A stretch of DNA of 64,000 nucleotides from Dioscorea cayenensis subsp. rotundata (Eukaryota > Streptophyta > Magnoliopsida > Dioscoreales > Dioscoreaceae), in assembly GCF_009730915.1 (NCBI RefSeq), contig NC_052476.1:19263257-19327256 (forward strand), given 5' to 3'. The position numbers and the translations under genes were made by a program. Every line of letters begins with the position of its first letter. Within the stretch, counting starts at the first letter, position 1. Under the pieces are notes generated by a model that worked only from the letters and a program-made list of their open reading frames with translations, was not told the origin of the DNA and ran no database searches. Positions 46,891 to 59,140 of this stretch are shown here, piece by piece.

Positions 46891-47258
46891 TGTAGGAACC
46901 AGTCTTCTTTACTCTTCTGATAATTATCAAAGTGAGAGACAAAGTAATAATTTGGTGCTGTAAAACTCACAGCTTTTCTGGTTTTTCTTCTTCATTTATA
47001 TAGACTAACTATCAGTAGTTACATGACTAACAACATGTCCTACATTCTTGCCATGTCTTGCTTTGACCATGACCAAGAGAACGTGGCTTTTGACTGACTC
47101 ATTAAAACTAACTTAATGCACACAAACTCATGCACACACAAACTCATGTATGCACACAAATTCATGCATGCACACAAACTCATGCAAACTAATACACACA
47201 TATTCATGCAATCAGAACGTGAAACAAAAATAACTAATGCAACATGATTAATCTAACA
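46891..47258 (-). repeat. Copia 3' LTR (368 bp)
   Basis: Left LTR on the plus strand. It contains tandem 'cacacaaactcatgca' units near its right end. Confidence 0.93.
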
Positions 47259-47269
47259 AATCACCCCTT

Positions 47270-50200
47270 AATCATGGTATCTTCACTTCACATTAATCAC
47301 GCCCGACACTGTCAGTATCTCGATGAACTTGATGTGCCCGAGCGCCTTTGTTAGGATGTTCGCGAGTTGTCCGTCGCTCGTCGACATACGCCATAACTAT
47401 CTTATCATTCTCGACACACTCACGAATGAAATGAAACCTTGTATCGATATGTTTTCGCTGCGGTCATGATGTACTCGGGTTCTTGCATAGTTCGATCGTC
47501 GACTTGTTGTCTACGCAGCCTTGACCTTACTAGGCACCATACCCTTTAGATCTCCGAGCATTCGGCTGAGCCACACACCTTGACACGCCCGCCGTTGCCC
47601 GCCGCAATGTATTCGGCCTCACACGATGAAAGCGCGACAATCTTACGCTACGTGGACGCCCATGTGATGATGCTTGAACCAAGAAAGAACACCATTCGAG
47701 TGGTGCTCTTGCGGTCATCTAAGTCACCGGCCAAGTCGCTGTCACTGAACCCGACCAACTCGGGCTCCAGCTTGACGTGCTTCTTGTAACAACACCCAAA
47801 GTCGATCGTGTCAGCTTATGTATCTCGGGGATGTGTTTGACGGCTGCCATGTGTTGCATCGTAGGTGCCTCCATGTACCGACTAACAATACCTACGGCAT
47901 AGGCGATGTCCGGTCTGGTGTTCACTAAGTATCGTAGACTCCCGACTATGCTGCGATACTTAGTAGCATCTACTATGGAACTACCATCCTTTCTTCTCAG
48001 TTTCAATCTATTTTCCATCGGAGTTAAGCATGGATTGCAGCCAGCCATGCCAGAAAGCTCCAATATTTTATGTGCATAGCTGCTTTTGACACAATCGTAA
48101 TCATGTCAACACTTTGCTTAACCTCGATTCCCAAGTAATAATTTAAGAGACCGAGATCACTCATGCTCGAATAGCTTCCGCATTTGATCCTTGAATTCAA
48201 TGATGTCTGTCTACGTGTGAGCCGGTGATGATTAGATCGTCAACGTATACTCCCACAAGAAGCAACGTGCTACCCTTTGTTCTCCCCGTACACTCGAGTG
48301 CTCTAAAGGACTTCTCTTGAAACCGAGAGAAGTTAGCGAGTCGTCGAGCTTGAAATTCCACGCGTGGTGCTTGCCGCAAAACCATACAAGGCCTTTTGTA
48401 GCTTGAGAACCATGTGTTTGTGCTTGTCTTCGATGTAACCGGAGGGCTGCTGCACATACACCTCCTCGGCGAGTTCTCCATTCAAAAACGCAGACTTAAC
48501 GTCCATATGGTGAACTTGCCAATCGCCATGAGTCGCTAGTGCAATCAGCGACAGCACGGTCTCCATCGTGCCACCGAGCGCGAGATACCTCATCAAAAAT
48601 CCACCCCCGTCGTTGAGCATAACCCTTCGCAACCAAAGCGAGCTTTGTGTTTGATGATGTTACCCTGTAGGATCCTTTTTTTCACCTTGAACACCCACTT
48701 GAGCCCAATGGCTCTATGTCCCTGCGAGGAGGTTGACAAGCACCCATGTGTTGTTATTGCGGATGGATCTGCATCTCATCGTCCATAGCTTGTTTCGACA
48801 GCTTCTCGTCATTGCTTGGTCAATGCTAGTAGGTTCCTCAGCAGAAAGAAGACGGATATTGTTGAAATCGATTGTCATATTCATACGTCACTGTCTGGGT
48901 TGTATCATAGATATCCAGACACCATCCGATAGCGCAGATGATGCATTCTCCGAATCAGGTGATGTGTTGGTAGATGGTGTCATGCACTCGATGCCCGGTG
49001 TAACTTCGTTTGGAGTCGAGATTGTTTGAGAGTCAATCGCTTGTGGTTCCACTCGCTCCCCGTGTCAGGGCTTGTTAGGGTAGTATTAATGCCATCATGT
49101 AAAACACCACCAACTTGATCGACAACATATCCAACCATGAAGGAATCGATACCGCTGAGGGAGCGGGTTCATATGAATTCGATGCCCAGTCCCCACTTTT
49201 TCTCTTCCCACGAAACACAACGTCTCGTGTTATATGTAACTTCTTGGTCTCCGGGTCGTGACGCGGTAAGCCTTGGATCCCTCTTCGTAGCCAAGGAACA
49301 CCATCGATTTTGATCGTCCGATAGCTTTGTCACACGAGGACCAATCATCTTCACATACGCAACACAACCAAACACTCGGAAGTAATGCACACGTGGTTTT
49401 TCTTTTTGTACCATGCCTCATAAGGTGTTATACTGTTGAGACTCCGTGTCGGTGCTCGGTTGAGAATATGTACTGCGAGTCTTTATCGCCTCGCCCCTGA
49501 ACATAGGCGCACACATACTCTTTAGTAAGCTTGAGCCATCTCCACCACCGTCGATTTCGCAGCTCAACAACTCCGCTTTTTTGCTCGCGGTGAGTATGGT
49601 GCTGATGGTGTATCGCTAATCCCGGTTCATCACAATAATCGCGGAACTCGTTGGAATTAAACTCGCCACCCTCGGTGCATGCGAAACGCTTTAAGTTTGA
49701 CATCCACCTCGTTCTCGGCAGAACCTTAATCCTTTTAAAATGCTTGAACGACTCATCCTTGGACTTGAGCACCTCGATCCACATATATCTGCTATGATCA
49801 TCAACGATCAAAAGAACATAGCGTTTACCTCCCCAGTGTCGCCCGGTATGATCGGGCCGCACAAATCACCGTGTGCTAACTCCAGTGGGCGCTCGGCGCG
49901 ATACGTCGTAGCATGAGGAAACGACATGCGATGTTGCTTACCAAGCATGCATCCGCCGCAAAGTTGTTCGACTTGATCGATGATGGGAAATACCTTTCAC
50001 CATCTCCTTGGCGCTCGGGTCATGTAGTGACGAAAGTTGAGATGTCCATCACCGTGCATGCCAACGCCACGCCACTTCATTTGCCTTTGTTAGCAAGCAC
50101 ATAGGTGAGGCCAATTTCAAAGATAAAGTGTACAACCTCGTTCTTGGAGCGTGAGGACTTGTGCAAGTAGCTTTCGTTCGCGATCATAAATTGATGACTC

Positions 50201-51579
50201 CCCATGTTCGATGACGACCTTGCATCCATTCTCATCAAGGCGGCCCAAAGCCCGGCGATGTTGCTGCGAAGGCGAGGTATGAAATACACCTCAGTAAGCA
50301 CCCTATGTTCCTCGTTTTGACATCGAAACATACGACGCCTTTTCCGCGATTTCCACGACCGATCCATCTCCGAACTTCACCGTGCCTTTAACTGAATCAT
50401 CAAGTGACGTGAACATCTCCTTGACTCCGGTCATATGGTTGCTAGCTCCCGTGTCGAAATACCACACATCACTCGCTAGCATCCATGGGAAAACACTTTT
50501 TTTCCTCATTAAGAAACACCATCTCCGACGCATCTTCGACCACATGGAGCGAGATCACATTGCTCACTATTAACAATGCCGGTGCGTTGTCTTGCACTTG
50601 TGTAAGGTTCACCACCTCCTTGCGTTCGCGGGCGTGGTTTTCGACATTCCTTCGAAAAAAATGGCCGTAGATGTTACGGGCTTGAAGCACTTGACCTTGG
50701 TCATGTCACGGTCCTAACTGCAGTGCCGCCACGCCCGACTGCGTTGCTTGCCACGACGACGATAATCACCACCACTACCGCTTCCTTTGTCTCCACCGGA
50801 AGAACCATCGCCGTGTTCTCTCCTCTTATGGTGAACAAACTTCTCCTCCCTCGATGAAGAACAATTTCCTCGCTCATGCCACGTGTCAGCCTTGCCGAGC
50901 TCGTAGCGCTCCTCAACGACTTTTGAGCCGTCACCGTGAGTTCCTCCACCGTGAGCGTCTTGAGATCGACGAGGTGTCTCAATGGAGATTGCGACCCTGC
51001 GTGTACTCGGAGGAACGACGCGAAGAAACTTCTTCACAACCCTCTCGTCAGTCGATATTGTCACCCTAAGATTCTCGGGTTATTTACTAAACACGTGAGC
51101 CGCATGGCGAAGTCCGTCGACCGCTTTCACCATCCTTGAACCCGATGGACTCAAATTACGCACGCTAACGTCTGCGCTTTTTGCTTCTCGCGGCCTCGGC
51201 ACCCATTCGCATGGTCTTCCACAGCATCCCATGCTTGCTTGGCGTATCCTCGACGGGCGAGAGTCGGCGAGCATCTCGGATGGCACGGCTCGAAGGATGG
51301 CGAGATAATGCCATTCGGTCATCTCGATAGTCGGCGTTCCCGGGCTCGATCGCTTCCCGAGTCCCCGCGCTTGTAGATTAACCCTCATCAAGAGAGCCCA
51401 TCACCATAGTTTGTGCGTGTCAACATGGGATAAACCATTGTGCCACCAGTCTCCTTTACCACCCGCTGCACCACAACGTTACGGCTATCGTTGCCGCTTC
51501 CGCTACTGCCATCACCTTGGCCGTGGATCTTAGGTGCTGGTGGAGACCTTGAAGAAGACCTTGCCCCGTGCTCCGACAT
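47270..51579 (-). pseudogene. Copia gag-pol, heavily frameshifted
   Basis: The gag start 'MSEHGARSSS' is at 51579. A damaged CCHC knuckle lies near 50740-50690. Protease 'WYFDTGASNHMTG' is near 50470-50430, a pre-integrase HHCC remnant near 49960, and integrase core pieces ('DDHSRYMWIEVLKSKDESF', 'GGEFNSNEFRDY') at 49850-49640. Reverse transcriptase has 'MDVKSAFLNGEL' near 48510 and 'YVDDLIITGS' near 48250. RNase H-like pieces ('RYLVNTRPDIAYAV', 'CEAEYIAA') lie at 47940-47590. No single frame survives: dozens of 1-3 base losses and gains break it, many at short G/C tandem repeats. It cannot make its own proteins, so its recent copying needed enzymes in trans, unless the indels are assembly errors. 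Confidence 0.85.
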
Positions 51580-51602
51580 TCTGGTAGAGTCAAAACGTAA
51601 CC

Positions 51603-51619
51603 CTGGCTCTGATACCACT
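51603..51619 (-). other. Copia primer-binding site (tRNA-iMet)
   Basis: Minus strand 'tggtatcagagccaggg' directly inside the 5' LTR, the standard copia PBS for initiator methionine tRNA. Confidence 0.85.
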
Positions 51620-51986
51620 TGTAGGAACCAGTCTTCTTTACTCTTCTGATAATTATCAAAGTGAGAGACAAAGTAATAATTTGGTGCTGTAAAACTCACA
51701 GCTTTTCTGGTTTTTCTTCTTCATTTATATAGACTAACTATCAGTAGTTACATGACTAACAACATGTCCTACATTCTTGCCATGTCTTGCTTTGACCATG
51801 ACCAAGAGAACGTGGCTTTTGACTGACTCATTAAAACTAACTTAATGCACACAAACTCATGCACACACAAACTCATGTATGCACACAAATTCATGCATGC
51901 ACACAAACTCATGCAAACTAATACACACATATTCATGCAATCAGAACGTGAAACAAAATAACTAATGCAACATGATTAATCTAACA
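51620..51986 (-). repeat. Copia 5' LTR (367 bp)
   Basis: Differs from the other LTR only by one missing A in an A-run. Confidence 0.93.
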
Positions 51987-51991
51987 GACTT
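51987..51991 (+). repeat. Copia target duplication GACTT, right
   Basis: 'gactt', then GLP-B1 exon 2 resumes with 'aaccctcctcacactc'. Confidence 0.93.
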
Positions 51992-52342
51992 AACCCTCCT
52001 CACACTCATCCTCGTGCTACCGAAATCCTCGTTGTTCTTAAAGGCACTCTTTACGTTGGTTTCGTCACTTCTAACCCCGATAACAAGCTCTTTTCGAAGG
52101 TGTTGAATGAGGGGGATGTTTTCGTATTTCCGCAAGGTCTTATACATTTTCAGTTCAATCATGGTCCATCAAATGCAGTTGCATTTGTAGGGTTTGGTAG
52201 TCAGAACCCTGGAACAATCACAATTGCTAATGCTGTGTTTGGATCAAAGCCTCCAATTTCTGATAATGTTCTTGCCAAGGCTTTCCAAGTTAGCAAGGAA
52301 ATTGTTGACAAACTTCAAGCTCAGTTCTGGCCTGATAATTAA

Positions 52343-54037
52343 TAACTAAGTTTCATGGATTATAATATATATATGTGTAAGCATATCTAATTAAGTTTGG
52401 TTTGAGAATAAGCTGACATTGCTCATGTGTGAGCATGCATGTCTGCAAGTTTGTACTTTGTTTGATGCACTGAATTTCATGAATATTATTGCATTAAGTT
52501 TGTCATTAAAGAAAAGTTTAATCCAAACAGATCTTGGTTGGTGATTAAAAACATTAAGTCATGATTTTTCATCAGTTCAAACCTCAATAACAAGAGAATA
52601 AATTAATCTGCTTAATTATAAATACAAATTAAGCTATATATATAAATAGAAGAAAATTTAGATGAAATCCACGAATTATATGCATAAATGTTGTGAGTTA
52701 TCTTCTTGAAGTACGTGTTATCAAAAAACAAGTCATGCATAAAAGATCATCATTAATTGAACATCAATTTTAACCTAATATATAGTTCTGTAGTTAGCAA
52801 TTAAAAAAATAATATTGGTAAATTTGAAATAGATATATAATTTTTGCGTTGGTGATAAGCTTTACTAACTTAATTTTCTGTGTTGAACTTTTTAACTTAA
52901 TTAAATATTTGTTGTTTGCATGATGAATAAATGAAGAAGAGTAGTTCTTATATATATAAGGACATGTACTTTGCGCTACTATAATTACTCCCTTAATGTT
53001 TTTTTTTTTATAATCAATGAGTTCATCAAACCTGAGTCTAATGATACTATTAATTAAATATTATGACAATATCTTAATCATCATTAGTTAACATTCAATC
53101 ATGTGAAGCCAACATATATGCATGTCCATCGAAAGTGTACAGATACATGATATAATTTCTGATGTTCTATGAAAGATACTTTATATAATATTTAAGTTTC
53201 TAATTAATGGTCTATAATTGTCTAGTGTGTGTATATATATATATATAATTAATTTCTCACCAAATTGAGGATATTAGTTGCAAGATTTATTCAAGTAATT
53301 AAGCAACAAATCTGAAGTTGGTGTTGAATTTTTTTGGTGTGTGTATATATAATTGATTAGTTGCGTGTTGTTGTTGGATTTGATCAATTCAGATAATATG
53401 AAGTATTTTACTAAATATACAGAGAAATTTGTGGATAATCCATGAATAATATATTTATCTAAAACATGTGATCATATGGTCAAACTTTTATAAATAATTA
53501 ATTAAGAAGCCTAAATATTGTCCAGTTTAGTTCAAGTGTTGAAACATTAAATCCCTTATTTTTTTTTAATTGGCAGATAATTCTTTTTTTTTATTAATCT
53601 CTCAAATATTTGCATTGAGTTCAAATATGAAATTTGATGTACAATATTACGAACCTCATCTTAAAAAAAAAAAGTTTATTGGTATAACTGCATGTTCGAA
53701 TATTATGTAAACAAGCTTAATTAATTAGTTCCCTGGTTATTATGTTTGAAGTGATGAAATAATACAAACTAGATTTTTTTAAATCAACTATATCATTAAT
53801 TCTTATTAATTTAATCTAATAATTAACACGTTTGTCAACACCCATAATTTATTGATTGATCATTCTTTCTGACAAGGTTTACTAATAAATACATTCTCTA
53901 ATTCTTGAAATTCAAATTAGTCATCAACCAAAGTATAGTTGTTGCAAACATGAACACTCATAACTATGCCATGTTTGCTTATTTTGAAAACAAACTTATA
54001 TATATATAGATGATCCATGAAACATAGTTATTAGTTA
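52343..54037. other. Intergenic between tail-to-tail GLP-B1 and GLP-B2
   Basis: AT-rich, no gene seen. The conserved GLP 3'-UTR block occurs near 52420-52470 (plus orientation) and, weakly, near 53935-54000 (minus orientation). Confidence 0.6.
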
Positions 54038-54819
54038 TTAATTGTGAGGCCAGAACTGAGCTTGAAGTTTGTCAATGATTTCCTTGCTGACTTGGAATGC
54101 CTTGGCAAGAACATCATCAGAAATGGGAGGCTTTGATCCAAACACAGCATTACCAATTGTGATTGTTCCAGGATTCTGACTACCCAACCCTGCAAATGCA
54201 ACTGCATTTGATGGACCATGATTGAACTGAAAGTGAATAAGACCTTGCGGAAATACGAAAACATCCCCCTCATTCAACACCTTCGAAAAGAGCTTGTTAT
54301 CAGTGTTAGAAGTCACGAAACCGACGTAAAGAGTGCCTTTAAGAACAACGAGGATTTCGGTAGCACGAGGATGAGTGTGAGGAGGATTAAGTCCACCAGG
54401 AACAAAGTCGATACGAACCAAAGATACACCAAGAGTGTTCAAGCCTGGTATTTGAGCTACATTGGCTTGAGTAACTTTCGAACCGAAAGGATTTGATGTG
54501 TCTCCGGGTTTGTTGAGTCCACAGAAGAAGAAATCATCAGCCTTGACAAACTCAGGGTTTTTGCACACAAAGCCATTCACAAACACTGCATGAATTGCAT
54601 GCATATATACTCATGTTTGTTAATCAGTATAATAATAGAAAACAAACTTGTAAATACATTGAATTAATGAAGATGCATTTTATATATAGAATAAGTTATA
54701 CCATTTGAAACATTATCAGCAACACAGAAGTCTTGGAGAGGACTTGGATCAGAAGCAAAGCAAAGAGATGAAGTTATTGCAAGAAATGCAAGAAAGATGA
54801 ATGTTTGAGTGACTGCCAT
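54038..54819 (-). CDS. Germin-like protein GLP-B2 (intact)
   Basis: CDS joins 54819-54702 and 54585-54038, giving 221 residues with a GT-AG intron of 116 bp. There is a signal peptide ('[20 protein letters not shown]'), then '[16 protein letters not shown]'. Box 1 is '[20 protein letters not shown]' and box 2 '[18 protein letters not shown]', so all four Mn ligands (His, His, Glu, His) are present. It ends 'LQAQFWPHN'. One extra Cys ('DDFFFCGLN') beyond the usual disulfide pair is unusual and is not seen in B1 or B3. The expected product is an apoplastic hexameric cupin; enzymatic type is undetermined. It is closest to GLP-B1, which lies tail to tail with it. A perfect 68-bp palindrome begins 220 bp upstream of the ATG. 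Confidence 0.94.
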
Positions 54820-54900
54820 TAATTATTAATGACTGTTGTTTGAAAGATTAATATTGAAGAGATGATGAGTGGGATGGAGGATTTGAATGGTGTTTGTGAG

Positions 54901-54910
54901 TTTATATAGT
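54901..54910 (-). promoter_or_regulatory. TATA box of GLP-B2
   Basis: Minus strand 'actatataaa', about 82 bp before the ATG. Confidence 0.65.
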
Positions 54911-55038
54911 TTTTTGGGGGATTAAATTTTCTTTTTGGTGAAATGAAAAAGTCATCAAAGTTAGGCGTATGGTGAATTAATTTTCCAATTTGTGATGTTA
55001 TTTACAATTGAAAGTTTGAGTCAAAGATGGCAGATGGT

Positions 55039-55106
55039 AACATATGATGTTTACAAATGTAAGTTTGATGCATGCATCAAACTTACATTTGTAAACATCA
55101 TATGTT
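55039..55106. repeat. Perfect 68-bp palindrome upstream of GLP-B2
   Basis: Two 34-bp arms are exact reverse complements with no spacer. The left arm starts 'aacatatgatgtttacaaat' and the centre is 'gatgcatgcatc', containing the RY-type hexamer CATGCA on both strands. It sits about 130 bp upstream of the TATA box. The promoters of GLP-B1 and GLP-B3 do not show it. Confidence 0.95.
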
Positions 55107-56036
55107 AAGCATCTATTTCATGTTCAAAATTATTAATCATCTTACAACTTGGTATATATGATTTTTTTAGTTTTAGTTCTAAAATTGGAATAAAATTATT
55201 TAATGGTTTTCATACTGCAAAAAATTACATAAAATGAACTATTTTATTATGATATTTAAAATATGAAATTTAAACATAAGATGGCCTATTAAAAAAACAT
55301 AGTGGAACATTTTAATTCATTTGAGGGTTTTATTTCAAATAAATTTTAATTCAAATTTAAAATTTTAAATAAAATCTGAGTTACATATCTTTTTCCTTCA
55401 CCAAACTCTTTTAAACCACTTTATTTTAAAATTTTTTTAGTTATATTCTATTTAAATTCAAATGTACATCACATCAAACATATATTTTATAAATTACTTC
55501 TCTGACTTATCCATATTATAAAGAAGGTTTGTCAAAAAATAAAAATAAAAAATCTACTAATTAATAAAGTAATTAATTGTTGATGCAGAAAACAAATAAT
55601 GTTTTAAAATATGAAATATATAATTTATTTTTAAATATGTATATCAAAGTTAAATTCTTTATTTTATTTATTTTATTGAGCCAATATTTTCAGAATTTCT
55701 TCATTAGTTAATTAATATATTTTTAGTAGTCTATTTTATTACCTAATCATTTAACCACTAAAGTTGCTTTGTTTTTCCATGACTTCATCAAACTACTTTA
55801 GTTGGTAATGACCTAGAAAATATTTGTGATTATAGCTTACCTTGAAGATTGCTAAGAAAGTTTTTAGACATTGAAATTTATGAATGCTGATGGTTAATGG
55901 TGCATACTATTTTGATGCATAGTATTACTGTTATTATAAATAGTAGTACAGCAAAAAATGGCTCTCTATCCATTTTGCTCTCTCTCTCTTTTAAATCTGG
56001 GGACGTCTCTATGAACGTCTCAGAAGACTTAATCTC

Positions 56037-56083
<47 letters not shown>

Positions 56084-56769
56084 GCCTTAAGAACTTTTCA
56101 AAATAAATTTAACAAAATATATATTGGAAATTGATTTAATATATCAATTATATCTATATTTTTGAAATAATGCTTTTCTTATTTACATAGAGATAAATTG
56201 TTAGATAGACATATATAAATTAAAAAAAAAAAAATCAGCACCACCTCAGCATTATTAGTAGGAGAGATGGGACTTTTATTTATTTATTTATTTAGAAGAT
56301 TGGTGTATTTAAAATGTTTTTATCAAATAAACTTATTGCTTTTGCAAATGGATCGTATATATATTTCCTATATATCATAAAATAATCTATATCTGTATAT
56401 ATATACATGGGAGATATTAAAAAATGGGTGGTGAAGTGTACCATAAATTTGATGTATCATGAACTTCAGCTAAACCAAAGTACGTGCAAACATATGCCCA
56501 TACATAATTATTTGTTTATTTTGTATGTAAGTTGGGAAGATAATATTCAAGCAACTTTAAGACAATTCTCTCAAAACCCCGAATCATTATAGTGAGCCTT
56601 TTTCAAATAGCTACAATAAATGATTTTTTTTTTTTCACACATCTACAAGCACACATCAGCAGTCTTCAAATAAAGCATCTCAGAGTATAAAACGCTCCCT
56701 AAATTTTATAAGAACAAGAGTTTCGGATTATACTAACCATACGAACCAAGACTTAGTTATGGAGTAGTT
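55107..56769. other. AT-rich intergenic DNA, no gene seen
   Basis: (TA)n tract at 56038-56080. ORFs at 55897-56106 and 56407-56592 lack any recognisable feature. Confidence 0.55.
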
Positions 56770-57050
56770 TACTACTCAAAATAGCTCGTGCAGGCCTGTG
56801 TTGGCAAACGGTGGATTTCGCCAGCCTAACTGTTTTCTTCCTTTAGCTTCTGTCATGCTATTTATTTTTTTCCGGTTCTTTTAGAGTGCTTCACCTCTGG
56901 TGAGAGACTCATGTCCGTTGTTTGTTTGTGATGTGTTCATCTTTCTGTTACTATCTTCTTTGTCTTTTTTTTTATCTTTTAAATAAATCAGTGGTTCATT
57001 CACTTTTCTCATAAAAAAATAAAATAATAATAATAATAATAATAATACTC
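56770..57050 (+). mobile_element. Non-LTR (LINE) 3' tail fragment
   Basis: The phrase 'tctgtcatgctatttatt', followed by 'cttttaaataaatcagtggt' and 'tcattcacttttctcataaaaaa', then an (AAT)n run at 57020-57047, is the usual look of a 5'-truncated plant L1-type LINE tail. No reverse transcriptase sequence remains. Confidence 0.5.
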
Positions 57051-57054
57051 CATG

Positions 57055-58295
57055 AGGTATGTAAGCCATCCCGTAAGGCTCGCGACCATATTCTCCAGTT
57101 CCCTTATGGGCTAGCCCTTACGCCCGTAAATAGTCGGGTATAAATAAAACTTATGAGGATTTTCAGGCCATCTTCTATTCTATTCTTTTATTCTTTGTGG
57201 GAGGGTTTTGGAGGCGAGGTTGAGGAAGATAAAGGGTGAATGTCCAGCACCTAGGGAGTAATTTCAAGGTGGGATTCGACTCTATATTTAAGGGGATTGA
57301 AAATCGTAGCAGTCAAGCTCATCTTGGCGCCATGTGTGGAAGCTTACCTAGGGCTTCACCGACGATTCTTCATCGACACGATTGAGAAATGGGTTTTCAT
57401 AAATTTCATGTTTTCCCTCGATTGTTTGTATCTCTAATGCTTGCCCTCCATTAATGGAGGGCTAATTTGTAGATGTTTGAGCATAGTTGAACTCTAGAGT
57501 TTATATCTTTAACTTTGGTTGTTGGATCTTTGATGCTTAATTGATTTCTTATTTGCAATCATATCTATTTGAGTCTAATTGTGTAATTGAATACTTGATT
57601 GCTAACGAGGTGAAAACCCTAGCAAACATACTTGGTATTACTACGTGACAAAAAGAAATTCCCACCTAGCATAAACTTACCGCAATTCTAGAGGATAGTG
57701 GGTACACCTCTGATTAAGGTATGTAGGAGACTTGGTGTCTCCCACAATCCTTTGGAGTAGATTGATAATGATTTCTGTGCTCTTTGCAATCATGTGGAGC
57801 GAGTTTTAGGAGAAATCGCATTTCTGTTCTGTATTCAGATTTGGGGTAATCTCTCTTTGGGAAGAGATTATCTATTTAAGAGATTGTCATTAGTCCACAA
57901 TAAAGTTTCATAGAGTGTTAATGCTATTGTGTGGATGTCCGTATCAGTCTGCACCTATTCAGTTACGCCTCACCTAAGAAATCGGGGTTTTGTATATTTC
58001 TGAAAACCTTTCGGGTTAAATAGGATTGCATGTTTAGACAGCCATTGTCCTGTGCCTCATAACCCTAGAGGGATGCTATGCCCGGAAATCGCTTTCTTCG
58101 TTGACTTCTCTCCTTTTATTTCCCGTATCCTCTTGTGTTCTTTTGCTTTTATTCACACACATCACTAGATTGTTTAATTAGACTATTTTTCGGGTCTAGA
58201 GTCATTACTAGTATTCACCTCCTTCCTGTTGACTGACAATCTGCACTTATGCACGCTTTATTACGCGATCGACACGTATACTTGCCTCCCTATCA
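57055..58295 (+). mobile_element. LTR of gypsy-like family, copy 4
   Basis: Plus-orientation copy matching 13445-14562 throughout and ending 'cgcgatcgacacgtatac...ccctatca'. It includes 'cttacgcccgtaa' U3-type motifs at 57100-57130. The left border is unclear, next to the LINE tail. No internal coding region. Confidence 0.75.
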
Positions 58296-59140
58296 AACCC
58301 CTTTAGCCTCACATCAGCTATTAGATGAACTCCTTGTGCGCATATAAGTGGGGCATCCTTCACCATCAAACCGGTCTTTCAAGGTCCGCTCTCCTTTCCA
58401 CTTATATGCATAACAATCTATCCCTCCAATGCATATATGCCCTACTTCATGATCAATTTAATTAATATTTCTCATTATAAATCTAACCACTAAAGTTGAT
58501 AATATGTTTGAGCATGACTCATCAATCTTTTCTTTTGTTATTTTTATTTTTACTTTTTTTATATATCTCTTTTGTTTTGATAATTTTTGTGAGGTTGTCA
58601 TTAATCAAATTTTAAATGGTAATGACCAAGAGGCAATTTCGATAAGAGGATAAGCATGTATTATCATTTAATGTCATATAAGAAAGTGCTGATTAGGTGT
58701 AGGAGAAAATTAATATATAATGCTCGCTTAATCATCATATAAAAACGTGTTGATTATTTTACGCATTTGAAGTAATAAATATATATGCTTCATGCATGCA
58801 ATTAGATCATTAATTTAGCTAAAGCAAATTAAGCACATTTGCAAACAAGAAAGCTTATATTAAATTATACATATATAATTAATCATCAGTTTTATTCTCG
58901 AGCTATTATTGCTCCATATATATTTAATCAAACATAATTAATCATTTAGGATTAATAAACTCTCAAAGATAACTAAAACAGCAAGGACTAATAATTCATT
59001 CAAGTAAACTGATCAAACAAAACACAACTTGCAAACATGCATGCTCATACATAAGCACCATGTCTGTTATTTTGCAAACAAACATAGACCAACATATATA
59101 TATATATATATATATAGTTGATGATCTAGAGATGAAGGTA
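58296..59140. other. 3' flank of GLP-B3
   Basis: No gene. The conserved GLP 3'-UTR block is at about 59010-59090, then a (TA)n run at 59092-59116. Confidence 0.55.

Larger units (their letters stand above)
46891..51986 (-). mobile_element. Ty1/copia retrotransposon in GLP-B1, very young
   Basis: A 5,096-bp element in antisense orientation to the GLP gene. The LTRs (46891-47258 and 51620-51986) are identical except for one A in a homopolymer. Both start TGTAGGAACC and end TCTAACA. A primer-binding site complementary to initiator Met tRNA ('tggtatcagagcc') follows the 5' LTR at 51619-51603. A purine tract ('aaggggtgatt') precedes the 3' LTR near 47259-47270. A GACTT duplication flanks it. Coding order on the minus strand is gag, protease, integrase, reverse transcriptase, RNase H: the copia order. 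Confidence 0.95.
46477..52342 (+). pseudogene. Germin-like protein GLP-B1, split by a copia element
   Basis: Exon 1 is 46477-46594 (signal peptide then '[12 protein letters not shown]') and the intron 46595-46693 is GT-AG. Exon 2 is in two pieces, 46694-46890 and 51992-52342, separated by a 5.1-kb Ty1/copia insertion and its 5-bp duplication. The break falls in germin box 1, between Gly-Gly-Leu and Asn-Pro-Pro-His. The left piece alone reads into the LTR and stops at 46920, losing all four Mn ligands. Both pieces are otherwise undamaged and in frame with one another, so the gene was functional until a very recent insertion. The downstream piece keeps '[16 protein letters not shown]' and ends 'QAQFWPDN'. 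Product class: secreted Mn cupin. Confidence 0.93.

Noticed and set aside
46693-46920. A 75-codon germin-like frame as a complete short gene
   Set aside because: It starts inside exon 2 and ends in the copia LTR; it is a truncated piece of GLP-B1.
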